From Tepidimonas taiwanensis (lineage in GTDB: Bacteria; Pseudomonadota; Gammaproteobacteria; Burkholderiales; Burkholderiaceae_C), in NCBI RefSeq assembly GCF_020162115.1, contig NZ_CP083911.1, forward strand, positions 1,364,001 to 1,428,000: a stretch of DNA of 64,000 nt, read 5' to 3'. Shown here piece after piece: positions 9,076-17,576 of the stretch. The number at the start of each line of letters is the position of its first letter. Within the stretch, counting starts at the first letter, position 1. Under the pieces are notes generated by a model. It saw only the letters and a program-made list of their open reading frames with translations, did not search any database and had not been told where the DNA came from. A program made the translations under genes and the position numbers.

Positions 9076-10980
9076 TCAGCGCTCACCCGCCACCACCGTC
9101 AGGGCCGGGCGCTGCGACAGACGATCGCCAAAGCGCTCGCGCACGCGCCGCTCGATGCCCACGGCGTCCAGCCCCACGCGCGACAGCAGCGCCAACGGGT
9201 CGCCATGCTCGATGAAGCGGTCCGGCAGCCCCAGCACCAGCGCGGGCCGAACCACACCGGCCTCCGCCAGCAGCTCCAGCACCGCGCTGCCCGCCCCACC
9301 GGCGGCCGCCCCCTCCTCCACCGTCACCAGCGCCTCGTGGCTGTTCGCCAGTTCCAACACCAATTCGCGATCCAGCGGCTTGGCCCAGCGCATGTTGGCC
9401 ACCGTCGCGCCAAGCGACTCCGCCGCCTGCAGCGCCGCGTGCAGCAGCGTGCCAAACGCCAGGATCGCCACGCCACGGCCGCGGCGGCGCACCTCGCCCC
9501 TGCCGAACGGCAGCGCCTCGGGCTGCGCGGGCAGCGCCGCGCCGATGCCCGCGCCGCGCGGATACCGCACCGCCACCGGGTGCGACTGCTCGAACGCCGT
9601 GGTCAGCAGCCGGTAGCACTCCGCCTCGTCCGACGGACAGGCGATCGACACGTTCGGGATGCAGCGCAGGTACGCGATGTCGTACGCGCCGCAGTGCGTC
9701 GGCCCGTCGGCCCCGACGATGCCCGCGCGGTCCAGCCCAAATACCACCGGCAGGTTTTGCAGCGCCACGTCGTGGATCGCCTGGTCGTAGGCGCGCTGCA
9801 AAAACGTCGAGTAAATCGCCACCACGGGCTTGAGCCCTTCGCACGCGAGTCCCGCGGCAAACGTCACCGCGTGCTGCTCGGCAATCCCCACGTCGTAATA
9901 CCGATCGGGAAAGCGCTGATGGAACTCCACCATGCCCGAGCCCTCGCGCATCGCCGGTGTGATGCCCACCAGCCGCTTGTCGCGCTCGGCCATGTCGCAC
10001 AACCAGCGGCCAAAGACCTGGGAAAACGTCGGCTTGGGCGGCTGGGCGGGCGGCACCAGCCCCACCGCGGGATCGAACTTACCCGGGCCGTGGTAGGCGA
10101 TGGGGTCGGCCTCCGCCAGTTTGTAGCCCTGCCCCTTTTTCGTGACCACATGCAAAAACTGGGGGCCTGCCCCATCGTCGAGCAGCCGACGGATGTTTTC
10201 CAGCGTGGGAATCAGCGAGTCGAGGTCGTGCCCGTCGATGGGGCCGATGTAGTTGAAACCAAATTTTTCGAACAAGGTGGCGGGCACCACCATGCCCTTG
10301 GCGTGCTCTTCGAAGCGCCGCGCCAGCTCCAACAGCGGCGGCGCGACGCTGAGCACCTGCTTGCCTACCTGCTTGGCGGCGGCGTAGAAGCGCCCGCTCA
10401 TCAACTGCGCCAGGTAGCGGTTGAGGGCCCCGACCGGCGGGCTGATCGACATGTCGTTGTCGTTCAGGATGACCAGCAGCGGCGCCTTGGTCACCCCGGC
10501 GTTGTTGAGCGCCTCGAACGCCATGCCGGCGGTCATCGCGCCGTCGCCAATGATGGCAATGGCCCGGCGCCGCTCGCCTTTGGCCTGTGCCGCCAGCGCC
10601 ATGCCCAGCGCAGCCGAGATACTGGTCGACGAGTGTGCCGTGCCGAAGGCGTCGTATTCGCTTTCGCTGCGCACCGGAAAACCGCTGATGCCCCCCAGCT
10701 GACGCAGCGTGTGCATGCGCTCGCGCCGCCCGGTGAGGATCTTGTGGGGATAGGTCTGGTGGCCGACGTCCCACACCAGCCGGTCGTGCGGCGTATCGAA
10801 CACATAGTGCACGGCGATGGTCAGCTCCACCGTCCCGAGGTTGGAGCTGAAATGGCCGCCGGTGCGCGACACGGTCTGCACCAGGAACTCGCGCAGCTCA
10901 TCCGCCAGCGGGCGCAACTGCGTGCGCGGCAGCCGCCGCAGATCGTGCGGCGAATCGATGGTCGACAGCAGTCCACTCAT
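9076..10980 (-). CDS. dxs: 1-deoxy-D-xylulose-5-phosphate synthase
   Basis: Condenses pyruvate and glyceraldehyde 3-phosphate to DXP using thiamine diphosphate, the first step of the MEP isoprenoid pathway and also a source for thiamine and pyridoxal. The 634-residue protein has the N-terminal start DLRRLPRTQLRPLADELREF, a ThDP site around IIGDGAMTAGMAFEALNNAG (about 148-167), the catalytic Glu in IAEQHAVTFAAG, and the transketolase C-terminal domain. Length matches the family. The ATG at 10980 gives the expected beginning. It lies downstream of ispA and xseB on the same strand, a cluster common in Proteobacteria. The pyruvate requirement fits the neighbouring TakP-like system only loosely. 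Confidence 0.98.
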   Translation of the reverse strand: MSGLLSTIDSPHDLRRLPRTQLRPLADELREFLVQTVSRTGGHFSSNLGTVELTIAVHYVFDTPHDRLVWDVGHQTYPHKILTGRRERMHTLRQLGGISGFPVRSESEYDAFGTAHSSTSISAALGMALAAQAKGERRRAIAIIGDGAMTAGMAFEALNNAGVTKAPLLVILNDNDMSISPPVGALNRYLAQLMSGRFYAAAKQVGKQVLSVAPPLLELARRFEEHAKGMVVPATLFEKFGFNYIGPIDGHDLDSLIPTLENIRRLLDDGAGPQFLHVVTKKGQGYKLAEADPIAYHGPGKFDPAVGLVPPAQPPKPTFSQVFGRWLCDMAERDKRLVGITPAMREGSGMVEFHQRFPDRYYDVGIAEQHAVTFAAGLACEGLKPVVAIYSTFLQRAYDQAIHDVALQNLPVVFGLDRAGIVGADGPTHCGAYDIAYLRCIPNVSIACPSDEAECYRLLTTAFEQSHPVAVRYPRGAGIGAALPAQPEALPFGRGEVRRRGRGVAILAFGTLLHAALQAAESLGATVANMRWAKPLDRELVLELANSHEALVTVEEGAAAGGAGSAVLELLAEAGVVRPALVLGLPDRFIEHGDPLALLSRVGLDAVGIERRVRERFGDRLSQRPALTVVAGER

Positions 10981-11093
10981 GATGAATCCTCGGATGATCG
11001 TTGCGGCCACGGGTTCATCGATGACCCCGGTGGCGCCCTCCCCGCTGGCTCCTTCCCGCTCCGGCCTGTTGGCTTCCCTGTCGGATGACGCCG

Positions 11094-12032
11094 TCAGTGT
11101 TGGCGCTGCACGACCCAGCGCGCCAGCGCGGCCAGCCGCGGCGTGGCGTGCGCGGGCAAGCCCGCCAGCGCCGCCAGCGCCTCGGCCAGCAGCCGCTCGG
11201 CGTATGCCCGTGCGGACCCCACCCCCAGCAGCGACACGAACGTGGGCTTGTCCGCCCGCGCGTCCTTGCCCGCGGTCTTGCCCAGCGTGGCCGAATCGGC
11301 CGTCGCGTCGAGCACGTCGTCGATGACCTGAAACGCCAGCCCGAGCGCGCGGCCATAGCGATCCAGCGCCGCGAGCGTCGCGGCGTCGGCACCGGCACTC
11401 AGCGCCCCCATGCGCACACTCGCCAGCAACAGCGCACCGGTTTTGCGCCGGTGCATGTCCTCCAGCGCCGCCTGATCCATCCGTTGGCCGACGACCGCCA
11501 GATCGATCGCCTGCCCGCCGGCCATACCGCCGGCACCGGCCGCCAGCGCGAGTTCCCGCGCCAGCGCCACCGCGAGCGCCGGCTCGCGCTGCGCCCACGC
11601 GGGCGCCACCAGCCATTCGAACGCCAGCGCCTGCAGCGCGTCGCCGGCCAGCAGTGCCAGCGCCTCGCCGAAGCGCACGTGCACGGTCGGCTTGCCGCGG
11701 CGCAGCACGTCGTCGTCCATGCACGGCAGGTCGTCGTGCACCAGCGAATACGCGTGGATCAACTCCACCGCACCCGCCGCCCACCACACGGGCGCCTCCG
11801 GCGCCGGCTCGGCGTCGGCCACGGCCTCCCACGCCGCCAGCACCAGCAGCGGCCGCAGGCGCTTGCCGCCGTCGAGCACGGCGTAGCGCATCGCCTCGGC
11901 CAGGCCGCCGGGCGCGTCGGCCGGCAGCCGTGCCGCCAGCCACGCCTCCATCTGCGCGAGGCGGCGCCCGATCCAATCGGTCATGGCCTGCGCGTCCGCC
12001 CCGGACGCCGTGCTCACCACCGCGTCGCTCAT
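11094..12032 (-). CDS. ispA: Polyprenyl synthetase (farnesyl diphosphate synthase)
   Basis: Adds isopentenyl diphosphate to dimethylallyl/geranyl diphosphate to make farnesyl diphosphate for undecaprenyl phosphate, quinones and haem a/o. The 312-residue protein carries the first aspartate-rich motif DDLPCMDDD and the second, QVIDDVLD, both required for magnesium binding. The short-chain type and the position between xseB and dxs favour IspA. The ATG at 12032 overlaps the xseB stop in an ATGA, implying translational coupling. An in-frame start at 12047 would extend further into xseB. Confidence 0.96.
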   Translation of the reverse strand: MSDAVVSTASGADAQAMTDWIGRRLAQMEAWLAARLPADAPGGLAEAMRYAVLDGGKRLRPLLVLAAWEAVADAEPAPEAPVWWAAGAVELIHAYSLVHDDLPCMDDDVLRRGKPTVHVRFGEALALLAGDALQALAFEWLVAPAWAQREPALAVALARELALAAGAGGMAGGQAIDLAVVGQRMDQAALEDMHRRKTGALLLASVRMGALSAGADAATLAALDRYGRALGLAFQVIDDVLDATADSATLGKTAGKDARADKPTFVSLLGVGSARAYAERLLAEALAALAGLPAHATPRLAALARWVVQRQH

Positions 12033-12295
12033 GCGCCGGGCTCCCACGCGCGCGTCTGGCCGCTTTCCTCCACCACGCGGATCTGCTGCTCCACCGCCTC
12101 CAGCCGGCTGCGGCAGTACGCGAGCAGCGCGGACGCGCGCTGGTACGCGCCCAGCAGTTCATCCAGCGGCATCTGGCCCGATTCCAGCCGCGCCACCAGC
12201 GCCTCCAGCTCCTGCACCGCGGCCTCGTACGTCGCCGGCATCGGCGACGGGGGCGCGGGGGACTCGGCGGAAGCGCTAGCGGGTGTGCGTGCCAT
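12029..12295 (-). CDS. xseB: Exodeoxyribonuclease VII small subunit
   Basis: Small subunit of ExoVII, which degrades single-stranded DNA to oligonucleotides together with XseA. The 88-residue protein is a predicted helical hairpin with the family core TYEAAVQELEALVARLESG (22-40) and the following LDELLGAYQRASALL. The first ~20 residues are Ala/Pro/Ser-rich and non-conserved. xseA is not in the window. First gene of xseB-ispA-dxs; the gap up to 12395 must hold its promoter. Confidence 0.95.
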   Translation of the reverse strand: MARTPASASAESPAPPSPMPATYEAAVQELEALVARLESGQMPLDELLGAYQRASALLAYCRSRLEAVEQQIRVVEESGQTRAWEPGA

Positions 12296-12394
12296 GGTGC
12301 AAAGGGTTGCCGTCGGCCGGTGACGGGTCGCGGCGCGGCCGCCCCGGACACGACGGATATTTGATCCGGCTCAAGGATTGGCCATTGTAGTCGG

Positions 12395-12423
12395 TTGCCC
12401 CCGCGACGGCGGCGGGGTACAAT
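12395..12423 (+). promoter_or_regulatory. Sigma-70-type promoter of the Rieske oxygenase gene
   Basis: A TTGCCC -35 element (12395-12400) and a TACAAT -10 element (12418-12423) are separated by exactly 17 bp. This is the best-formed promoter I see in the window. Transcription would start near 12430, at the base of a long hairpin, leaving a ~142-nt leader before the ATG at 12572. Confidence 0.75.
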
Positions 12424-12428
12424 TTCTA

Positions 12429-12489
12429 TGTCCCCCGCGGTCCGGTCTTGGGCCGACGGGGGACAATGCTTTCACCCCACAAGGAGGTG
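12429..12489 (+). promoter_or_regulatory. Structured 5' leader: long hairpin plus unused Shine-Dalgarno
   Basis: TGTCCCCCG (12429-12437) pairs with CGGGGGACA (12457-12465). Inside it, CGGTCC pairs with GGGCCG with one G-U pair, giving a ~15-bp stem with a six-base loop (GGTCTT) and one bulged A. Sixteen bases later is a perfect Shine-Dalgarno sequence AAGGAGGTG (12481-12489) with no ATG, GTG or TTG at a usable distance. The gene's own start is 83 bases further on. The structure begins at the predicted transcription start. I do not recognise a known riboswitch class. Confidence 0.55.
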
Positions 12490-12571
12490 TTTCTCGCCAA
12501 CCCCGCGCCCAACCGCCATCGCGTCGTGCAAGCGCTTGTTTCCCCTCGGGGAGTCTGAGGTCAGGATCATC

Positions 12572-13732
12572 ATGTCTGATTTGAGTCTTCCATTGCAGCA
12601 GGCCGAGAGCCAACTGCCGGTGTCCGTCTATTTCGATGAGGCGCTGTTCGAGCGCGAGCTGCAGACGATCTTTCAGTCCGGGCCCCGCTATGTGGGGCAC
12701 GCCAACGCGGTTCCGAACGTGGGGGACTACTTCGCCCTGCCGCAGGAAGGGGAAGGCCGCGCGCTCGTGCGCACCGAGCGCGGCGTCGAGCTCGTCAGCA
12801 ACGTCTGCCGCCACCGGCAGGCCGTGATGCTCAAGGGCCGCGGCAACCTGCTGCAGGACGGCAAGGCACACGCCGGCGGGCACATCGTCTGCCCGCTACA
12901 CCGCTGGACCTACAGCGGCGGGCTCAACGGCATGATGGAGGTCGGCACCCTCGTCGGCGCGCCGCACTTCGCGCAGGACCCGTGCCTGAACCTGCAGCGC
13001 TGGCGGCTGCGCGAGTGGAACGGGCTGCTGTTCGAGGACAACGGCCGCGACATCGCCGCGGACCTCGCCGGCATGGCCGTGGGCAACGCCTTCAACTTCG
13101 AAGGCATGGTGCTCGGCCACGTGGAGCTGCACGAGTGCAACTACAACTGGAAGACCTTCATCGAGGTCTACCTGGAGGACTACCACGTCGTGCCCTTCCA
13201 CCCGGGCCTCGGCAACTTCGTCACCTGCGATGACCTGCGCTGGCAGTTCGCGCGTGAATACTCGGTGCAGACGGTGGGCGTGCAAAACCTCGCCGCCAAG
13301 GCCGGCAGCCCCGTCTACCAGCGCTGGCACGAGGTGCTGATGCGCCACCGCGACGGCCAGCTGCCCGAGCACGGCGCCGTGTGGCTGACCTACTACCCGC
13401 ACATCATGGTGGAGTGGTACCCGCACGTGCTCACCGTCTCGACGCTGCACCCGATCGCGGTGGACAAGACGCTCAACCTCGTCGAGTTCTACTACCCCGA
13501 GGAAATCGCCGCGTTCGAGCCGGAGTTCATGGAGGCGCAGCGCGCGGCCTACATGGAAACCGCGGTGGAGGACGACGAGATCGCCGAGCGCATGGACGCC
13601 GGGCGCAAGGCGCTGCTGCAGCGCGGCACCAGTGAAGTGGGGCCGTACCAAAGCCCGATGGAAGACGGCATGCAGCACTTCCACGAGTGGTACCGCGCCA
13701 AGATGGGCATGCCCGCGGGCGGCAGCGTTTGA
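12572..13732 (+). CDS. Rieske non-haem iron oxygenase, catalytic (alpha) subunit, substrate unknown
   Basis: A 386-residue member of the aromatic-ring-hydroxylating-dioxygenase alpha family. The Rieske [2Fe-2S] ligands are Cys79 and His81 (NVCRHRQ) and Cys107 and His110 (CPLH). The gap between the two ligand pairs is 25 residues, against the usual ~16. The mononuclear-iron part follows, with EVYLEDYHVVPFHPG, where the two His serve as iron ligands. No ferredoxin or reductase gene is adjacent, so electrons must come from elsewhere. I chose the ATG at 12572 because a GGTCAGGA-type ribosome site sits ahead of it and the family starts here; upstream in-frame codons are not family-like. The next gene overlaps its stop (TGATG). 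The substrate cannot be told from sequence. Confidence 0.88.
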   Translation: MSDLSLPLQQAESQLPVSVYFDEALFERELQTIFQSGPRYVGHANAVPNVGDYFALPQEGEGRALVRTERGVELVSNVCRHRQAVMLKGRGNLLQDGKAHAGGHIVCPLHRWTYSGGLNGMMEVGTLVGAPHFAQDPCLNLQRWRLREWNGLLFEDNGRDIAADLAGMAVGNAFNFEGMVLGHVELHECNYNWKTFIEVYLEDYHVVPFHPGLGNFVTCDDLRWQFAREYSVQTVGVQNLAAKAGSPVYQRWHEVLMRHRDGQLPEHGAVWLTYYPHIMVEWYPHVLTVSTLHPIAVDKTLNLVEFYYPEEIAAFEPEFMEAQRAAYMETAVEDDEIAERMDAGRKALLQRGTSEVGPYQSPMEDGMQHFHEWYRAKMGMPAGGSV

Positions 13733-14706
13733 TGCGGCGCCCCGCGCCGCCGGGTCCGGGCGGCGGGGTGGTAGCCCCACCGCGCCCGGCCATGCGTCCC
13801 GCCGCGCGCCCGGCCCAGGCGCTGTGGATGGTGTTGGGCGCGTTTTTGTTCGCGTCGATGGGGGTGTGCATCAAGTTCGCCTCCAGCCACTTCCACAGCT
13901 TCGAAGTCGTCGGGTACCGCGGGCTGATCGGCCTGCTGTTTTTGCTCGCGCTCACGCGCGCGCGCGGCGTGTCGCTGGCGACGCGCGTGCCGCTGATGCA
14001 CCTGTGGCGCACCATCGTCGGCACGATCTCGCTGCTGGCGTGGTTCTATGCGATCGCGCAACTGCCGCTGGCCACCGCGATGACGCTCAACTACATGAGC
14101 AGCGTCTGGGTCGCGGCCTTCCTGCTGGGCGGCGCGCTGCTGCTGCAGCGCGGCAGCCAGCCGCTGCGGGACCAGACACCACTGTTTCTCACGGTGCTCA
14201 TCGGCTTCGGCGGCGTGGCGCTCGTGCTGCGCCCGACGTTCGACGGCACGGCGGCCCTCGGCGGCCTGTCGGGGTTGCTGTCCGGGCTGACGTCGGCCCT
14301 CGCGTATATGCAGGTCGCGGCATTGTCGCGCGCCGGCGAGCCCGAGAGCCGCACGGTGTTTTACTTCTCGCTGGGTGCGGCCGTCGTCGGCTTTGCCGGC
14401 ACCGCCATCGTCGGTGCCAGCCCCTTGAACACCCCCGCGGCGCTGTGGCTGATCCCGATCGGGCTGCTCGCGGTGCTGGGCCAGTTGTGCATGACGCGCG
14501 CGTACGCCAGCGGCGCCACGCTGGTCGTCGCCAATCTGCAATACTCGGGCATCGCATTCGCGGCGCTGTACGGCCTCGTGGTGTTCGGTGATCGGCTGCC
14601 GCTGCTCGGCTGGGTCGGCATGGCGCTGATCGTCGGCAGCGGCATCGCCGCCACCTTCCTGCGCGAGCGCGCCGTGCCGCGCCTGCCGGCCGAGGAACAC
14701 GCATGA
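13732..14706 (+). CDS. EamA-family (DMT superfamily) transporter
   Basis: A 324-residue inner-membrane protein with about ten hydrophobic segments in two EamA repeats (about 25-165 and 175-315). The family exports metabolites such as amino acids and nucleotide-type compounds; the substrate is unknown here. The ATG at 13732 overlaps the Rieske stop codon (TGATG), suggesting coupling. A start at 13792 (MRPAARPAQALWM) is also possible, because the first 20 residues are Pro/Gly-rich. The next gene overlaps its stop by ATGA, so the Rieske gene, the exporter and the sulfurtransferase look like one operon. Confidence 0.88.
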   Translation: MRRPAPPGPGGGVVAPPRPAMRPAARPAQALWMVLGAFLFASMGVCIKFASSHFHSFEVVGYRGLIGLLFLLALTRARGVSLATRVPLMHLWRTIVGTISLLAWFYAIAQLPLATAMTLNYMSSVWVAAFLLGGALLLQRGSQPLRDQTPLFLTVLIGFGGVALVLRPTFDGTAALGGLSGLLSGLTSALAYMQVAALSRAGEPESRTVFYFSLGAAVVGFAGTAIVGASPLNTPAALWLIPIGLLAVLGQLCMTRAYASGATLVVANLQYSGIAFAALYGLVVFGDRLPLLGWVGMALIVGSGIAATFLRERAVPRLPAEEHA

Positions 14707-15584
14707 CGCCCCACCGCGACGACCTGTCCTGCCCCCTGATCACGGCCGAGGCGCTGCGCGAACGGCTTGCGCGCGGCGCACCGACACGGGTGTTCGACTG
14801 CAGCTTCGAGCTGACCGACCCGGCGGCCGGTCGCGCGCAGTACCGGCAGGGGCACATCCCGGGCGCCCACTACGTCCACCTGGACGACGATTTGAGCGCC
14901 GGCGCCGGCGTCCCTGCCGCCAGTGGCGGCCGCCATCCGCTGCCCGCGCGCGAGGTGGTGGCCGAGCGCCTGCGCCGCTGGGGGCTGCGCTGCGACGAAC
15001 CCGTGGTCGTGTATGACCGCCAGGGCGGCATGGTGGGCGGGCGGCTGTGGTGGATGCTGCGCTGGTGCGGCCACGCCCCGGTGGCGGTGCTCGACGGCGG
15101 CTGGGCGGCGTGGCTGGCGGCGGGTGGCGCGGTGGCCAGCGGGGACGCACCCGTCCCTGCCGCCGGGGATTTCGCGCTCGCCGAGCCGCTCGTCACGCTG
15201 CGTACGCTCGACGACGTCGCGCGGCATCTGGGCCGCCCGCACCAGACGCTGGTCGACGCCCGCGCCCCAGCCCGCTACCGCGGCGAGGCCGAGCCGCTGG
15301 ACCCGGTGGCCGGCCACATCCCTGGCGCGCTCAACCGCCCCTGGACGGACAACTTCGGCCCCGACGGGCGCTACAAGCAGGCCGCGCAACTGCGCGCCGA
15401 GTGGACTGCATTGCTCGCCGGCCGCGACCCGGCCACCGTCGTCGCGTACTGCGGCAGCGGCGTCAGCGCCATCCCCCATGTTCTCGCCATGCGCGTCGCC
15501 GTGTTGCCCGAGCCCGCGCTCTTTGCCGGCAGCTGGAGCGAGTGGTGCACGACGCCCGGGCTGCCGTGCGCGCGGGCCGTCTGA
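14703..15584 (+). CDS. Two-domain sulfurtransferase (rhodanese / 3-mercaptopyruvate type)
   Basis: A 293-residue protein with two rhodanese domains. The inactive N-terminal domain (about 10-150) has Asp105 in VVVYDRQG where the active-site Cys would be. The catalytic C-terminal domain (about 165-290) has Cys250 in the loop CGSGVSA. That loop resembles the CG[S/T]G type of 3-mercaptopyruvate sulfurtransferases more than the CRKGVT of thiosulfate rhodaneses, so MST is the likelier activity. It is cytoplasmic, with no signal peptide. Its start overlaps the EamA stop. Confidence 0.88.
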   Translation: MTPHRDDLSCPLITAEALRERLARGAPTRVFDCSFELTDPAAGRAQYRQGHIPGAHYVHLDDDLSAGAGVPAASGGRHPLPAREVVAERLRRWGLRCDEPVVVYDRQGGMVGGRLWWMLRWCGHAPVAVLDGGWAAWLAAGGAVASGDAPVPAAGDFALAEPLVTLRTLDDVARHLGRPHQTLVDARAPARYRGEAEPLDPVAGHIPGALNRPWTDNFGPDGRYKQAAQLRAEWTALLAGRDPATVVAYCGSGVSAIPHVLAMRVAVLPEPALFAGSWSEWCTTPGLPCARAV

Positions 15585-15998
15585 CACGTGCGCCCGATCA
15601 CGCGCGCCAGTAGGTTCAGCCCCGAATAGGCGGCGCTGAACTCGTCTATCGCCGTCAGAAACCCGCGCTGCTGGTAGTCGCGCGCGATGGACAGCGCGTG
15701 CTGCTGGTCGCGGATTTTCTCCACCTCGGCCATCTCAAAGATGAGTCGCTCGGGCGAAAACCCGAGCGCCTGGGCACCGCGGATCTGATCTGCTGTGTCT
15801 ATCGACTGTCTCCTCGCTGTCGTGGGTGTGATCCGTATCGTGCGGCGTGGGGACGGGACGTGTCGTGAGGCCGCTGTTTCGGCGTTTGTTCCAATGTTTT
15901 CTGCCAAGTTCATGTTGTATGCTCGGCACGCCACGCTCGGTAGACGTCGCCGTTGACCGTGCGCGCCCCAGGGATATCCCGCCCCCACCACCTGCACC
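15585..15998. other. 414-bp gap holding an EAL relic and the upstream region of the chemoreceptor gene
   Basis: No intact gene is seen here. The left half (15593-15805) is a decayed EAL-domain fragment on the minus strand. The right half is less GC-rich. A TATGCT hexamer at 15918-15923 could be a -10 element for the chemoreceptor, but I find no good -35 and no clear sigma-28 (FliA) promoter. Confidence 0.6.
15593..15805 (-). pseudogene. Decayed fragment of an EAL (c-di-GMP phosphodiesterase) domain
   Basis: On the minus strand about 70 residues read as the central part of an EAL domain: ALGFSPERLIFEMAEVEK, then YQQRGFLTAIDEFSAAYSG and LNLLARV. In working EAL proteins, especially the BLUF-EAL type, the equivalent reads ...TAIDDFGAGYSGLNLLA. 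Here the metal-binding DDFG has become DEFS and GAGYSG has become AAYSG. Nothing EAL-like remains on either side: the EAL motif itself and the KxD motif are missing, and the frame runs on antisense to the sulfurtransferase gene. It is best read as the remnant of a deleted signalling gene. Confidence 0.75.
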
Positions 15999-17576
15999 AT
16001 GCTGTTCGACCGCCTGCGCCTCACCCAACGGGTTTTTGCCGTCATCGTCGGCTATCTCATCGTCCTTGCCCTGGTGGTCGCCTCCGGCCTGTGGGGGCTG
16101 TACAACGCCAAGACCAGCCTGCGCGAAATCCACGCGCACCGCATGGCGGTGGCCGAGTCGCTGGCGACGATGCTGCACAACTTCTACGACAACCGGCTGC
16201 ACGTGCTGCTGGCGTTCCAGCACGCGCCGGACAGCCCGACACGCTCCCTGCACGACCACCCCACCTCGATGCACTTGGACGCGATCGCGGCGCAGCGCGA
16301 ATCGAACAACGCGGCGCAAAAACGCAACGAGGACACGCTGCCGATGATGAACGACGAGGAGCGGCGCCTGTACGAGGCGGTCGCCGCGACGGGCAAAGCC
16401 TGGCAGGCCAAGCGTGATCAGGCGCTCGACGCCATCCGCGCCGAGAATTTCGGCGTCGACGTGATGCAGGCCTTCCTCGTCGCCGGTCGCACCGAAGGCA
16501 CCGCGTTCGTCAAGGCGATGGAGGCGCTGCGCAACTACCAGCTCAAGAAAGCCGAGGAGGAGGCCGCCATCGCCGAGCGGCGCTACCAGCTCAACTGGGC
16601 ACTGGTGATCGCGGCCATCCTGCTCGGCGCGCTGCCGATGACCGCGCTGATGGTCGCCACCCAACGCCGCATGTCGGCCGGCTTTCGGATCGCGGATGAG
16701 ACCGCCTCGGCGATCGCCGCGGGCGACCTCTCGCGCCCCGTCACGGCCACCGGCAGCGACGAGATCACGCACCTGCTGCAGCAGATGGAGACGATGCGCC
16801 GCGGCCTGCGCGACCTCATCGGCAGTGTCGTGTCGGCGGCCGACAGCATCGCCGCGGCGGCGGGCCAGGTCGCCAGCGGCACGCTGGACCTGTCGCAGCG
16901 CACCGAGCAACAGGCCAGTTCGCTCGAGCAGACCGCCTCGGCCACCGAACAGCTCAACAGCACCGTGCACCAGAATGCCGCCAACGCGCGTCAGGCCGAC
17001 GAGATGGCCGAAAAGGCCTCCGCCGTCGCGGAGCGCGGCGGTGCGGTCGTGCGGCAGGTCGTGGAGACGATGAACGGCATCAACGAATCGTCGCAGCGCA
17101 TCGCCAACATCATCAGCGTCATCGACGGCATCGCGTTCCAGACCAACATTCTGGCCCTCAACGCTGCGGTGGAAGCCGCGCGCGCCGGCGAGGCGGGCCG
17201 CGGCTTTGCGGTCGTCGCGTCCGAGGTGCGCAACCTCGCCAGCCGCAGCGCCGAGGCCGCACGCGAGATCAAGGCCCTGATCGACGCCTCCGTCACCACC
17301 GTCGCCGCGGGCAAGGAACAGGTCGACGCCGCGGGGGCCACGATGGCCGAAATCGTGCACAGCATCGAGCGCGTCACCGAGCTGATGCGCCAGATCGCCA
17401 CCTCCAGTGCCGAACAGGCCGACGGGCTCGGCCAGATCAACCAGGCCGTCGCGCTGATGGATGGCGTCACGCAGCAAAACGCCGCGCTCGTGGAGGAAGC
17501 GTCCGCCGCCGCCGCCGCCCTGCGCGAACAGGCAGAACACCTGAAACAGCAGGTGGCGCGGTTTCGGCTGGGGTGA
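15999..17576 (+). CDS. Methyl-accepting chemotaxis protein
   Basis: A 525-residue transmembrane chemoreceptor. A first membrane helix (about 11-33) is followed by a four-helix-bundle-like periplasmic domain (34-205) and a second membrane helix (206-227). Then come a HAMP-like linker (about 228-280) and the cytoplasmic signalling domain. The highly conserved hairpin tip reads GIAFQTNILALNAAVEAARAG near residue 370, followed by GRGFAVVASEVRNLA. The C-terminus has no NWETF-type tether for CheR. The ligand is unknown. It stands alone, with no che genes nearby. ATG 15999 precedes a typical MLFDRLRLTQRVF start. Confidence 0.95.
   Translation: MLFDRLRLTQRVFAVIVGYLIVLALVVASGLWGLYNAKTSLREIHAHRMAVAESLATMLHNFYDNRLHVLLAFQHAPDSPTRSLHDHPTSMHLDAIAAQRESNNAAQKRNEDTLPMMNDEERRLYEAVAATGKAWQAKRDQALDAIRAENFGVDVMQAFLVAGRTEGTAFVKAMEALRNYQLKKAEEEAAIAERRYQLNWALVIAAILLGALPMTALMVATQRRMSAGFRIADETASAIAAGDLSRPVTATGSDEITHLLQQMETMRRGLRDLIGSVVSAADSIAAAAGQVASGTLDLSQRTEQQASSLEQTASATEQLNSTVHQNAANARQADEMAEKASAVAERGGAVVRQVVETMNGINESSQRIANIISVIDGIAFQTNILALNAAVEAARAGEAGRGFAVVASEVRNLASRSAEAAREIKALIDASVTTVAAGKEQVDAAGATMAEIVHSIERVTELMRQIATSSAEQADGLGQINQAVALMDGVTQQNAALVEEASAAAAALREQAEHLKQQVARFRLG

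Noticed and set aside
12429..12571. Rieske leader as 6S, SRP or tmRNA gene
   Set aside because: It lacks the closing terminal stem of 6S, the conserved SRP tetraloop region and the tRNA-like ends of tmRNA. Only a leader structure can be supported.
12487..12571. Leader peptide after the orphan AAGGAGGTG
   Set aside because: No ATG, GTG or TTG lies 4-12 bases downstream of the site in any frame that gives a sensible short peptide.
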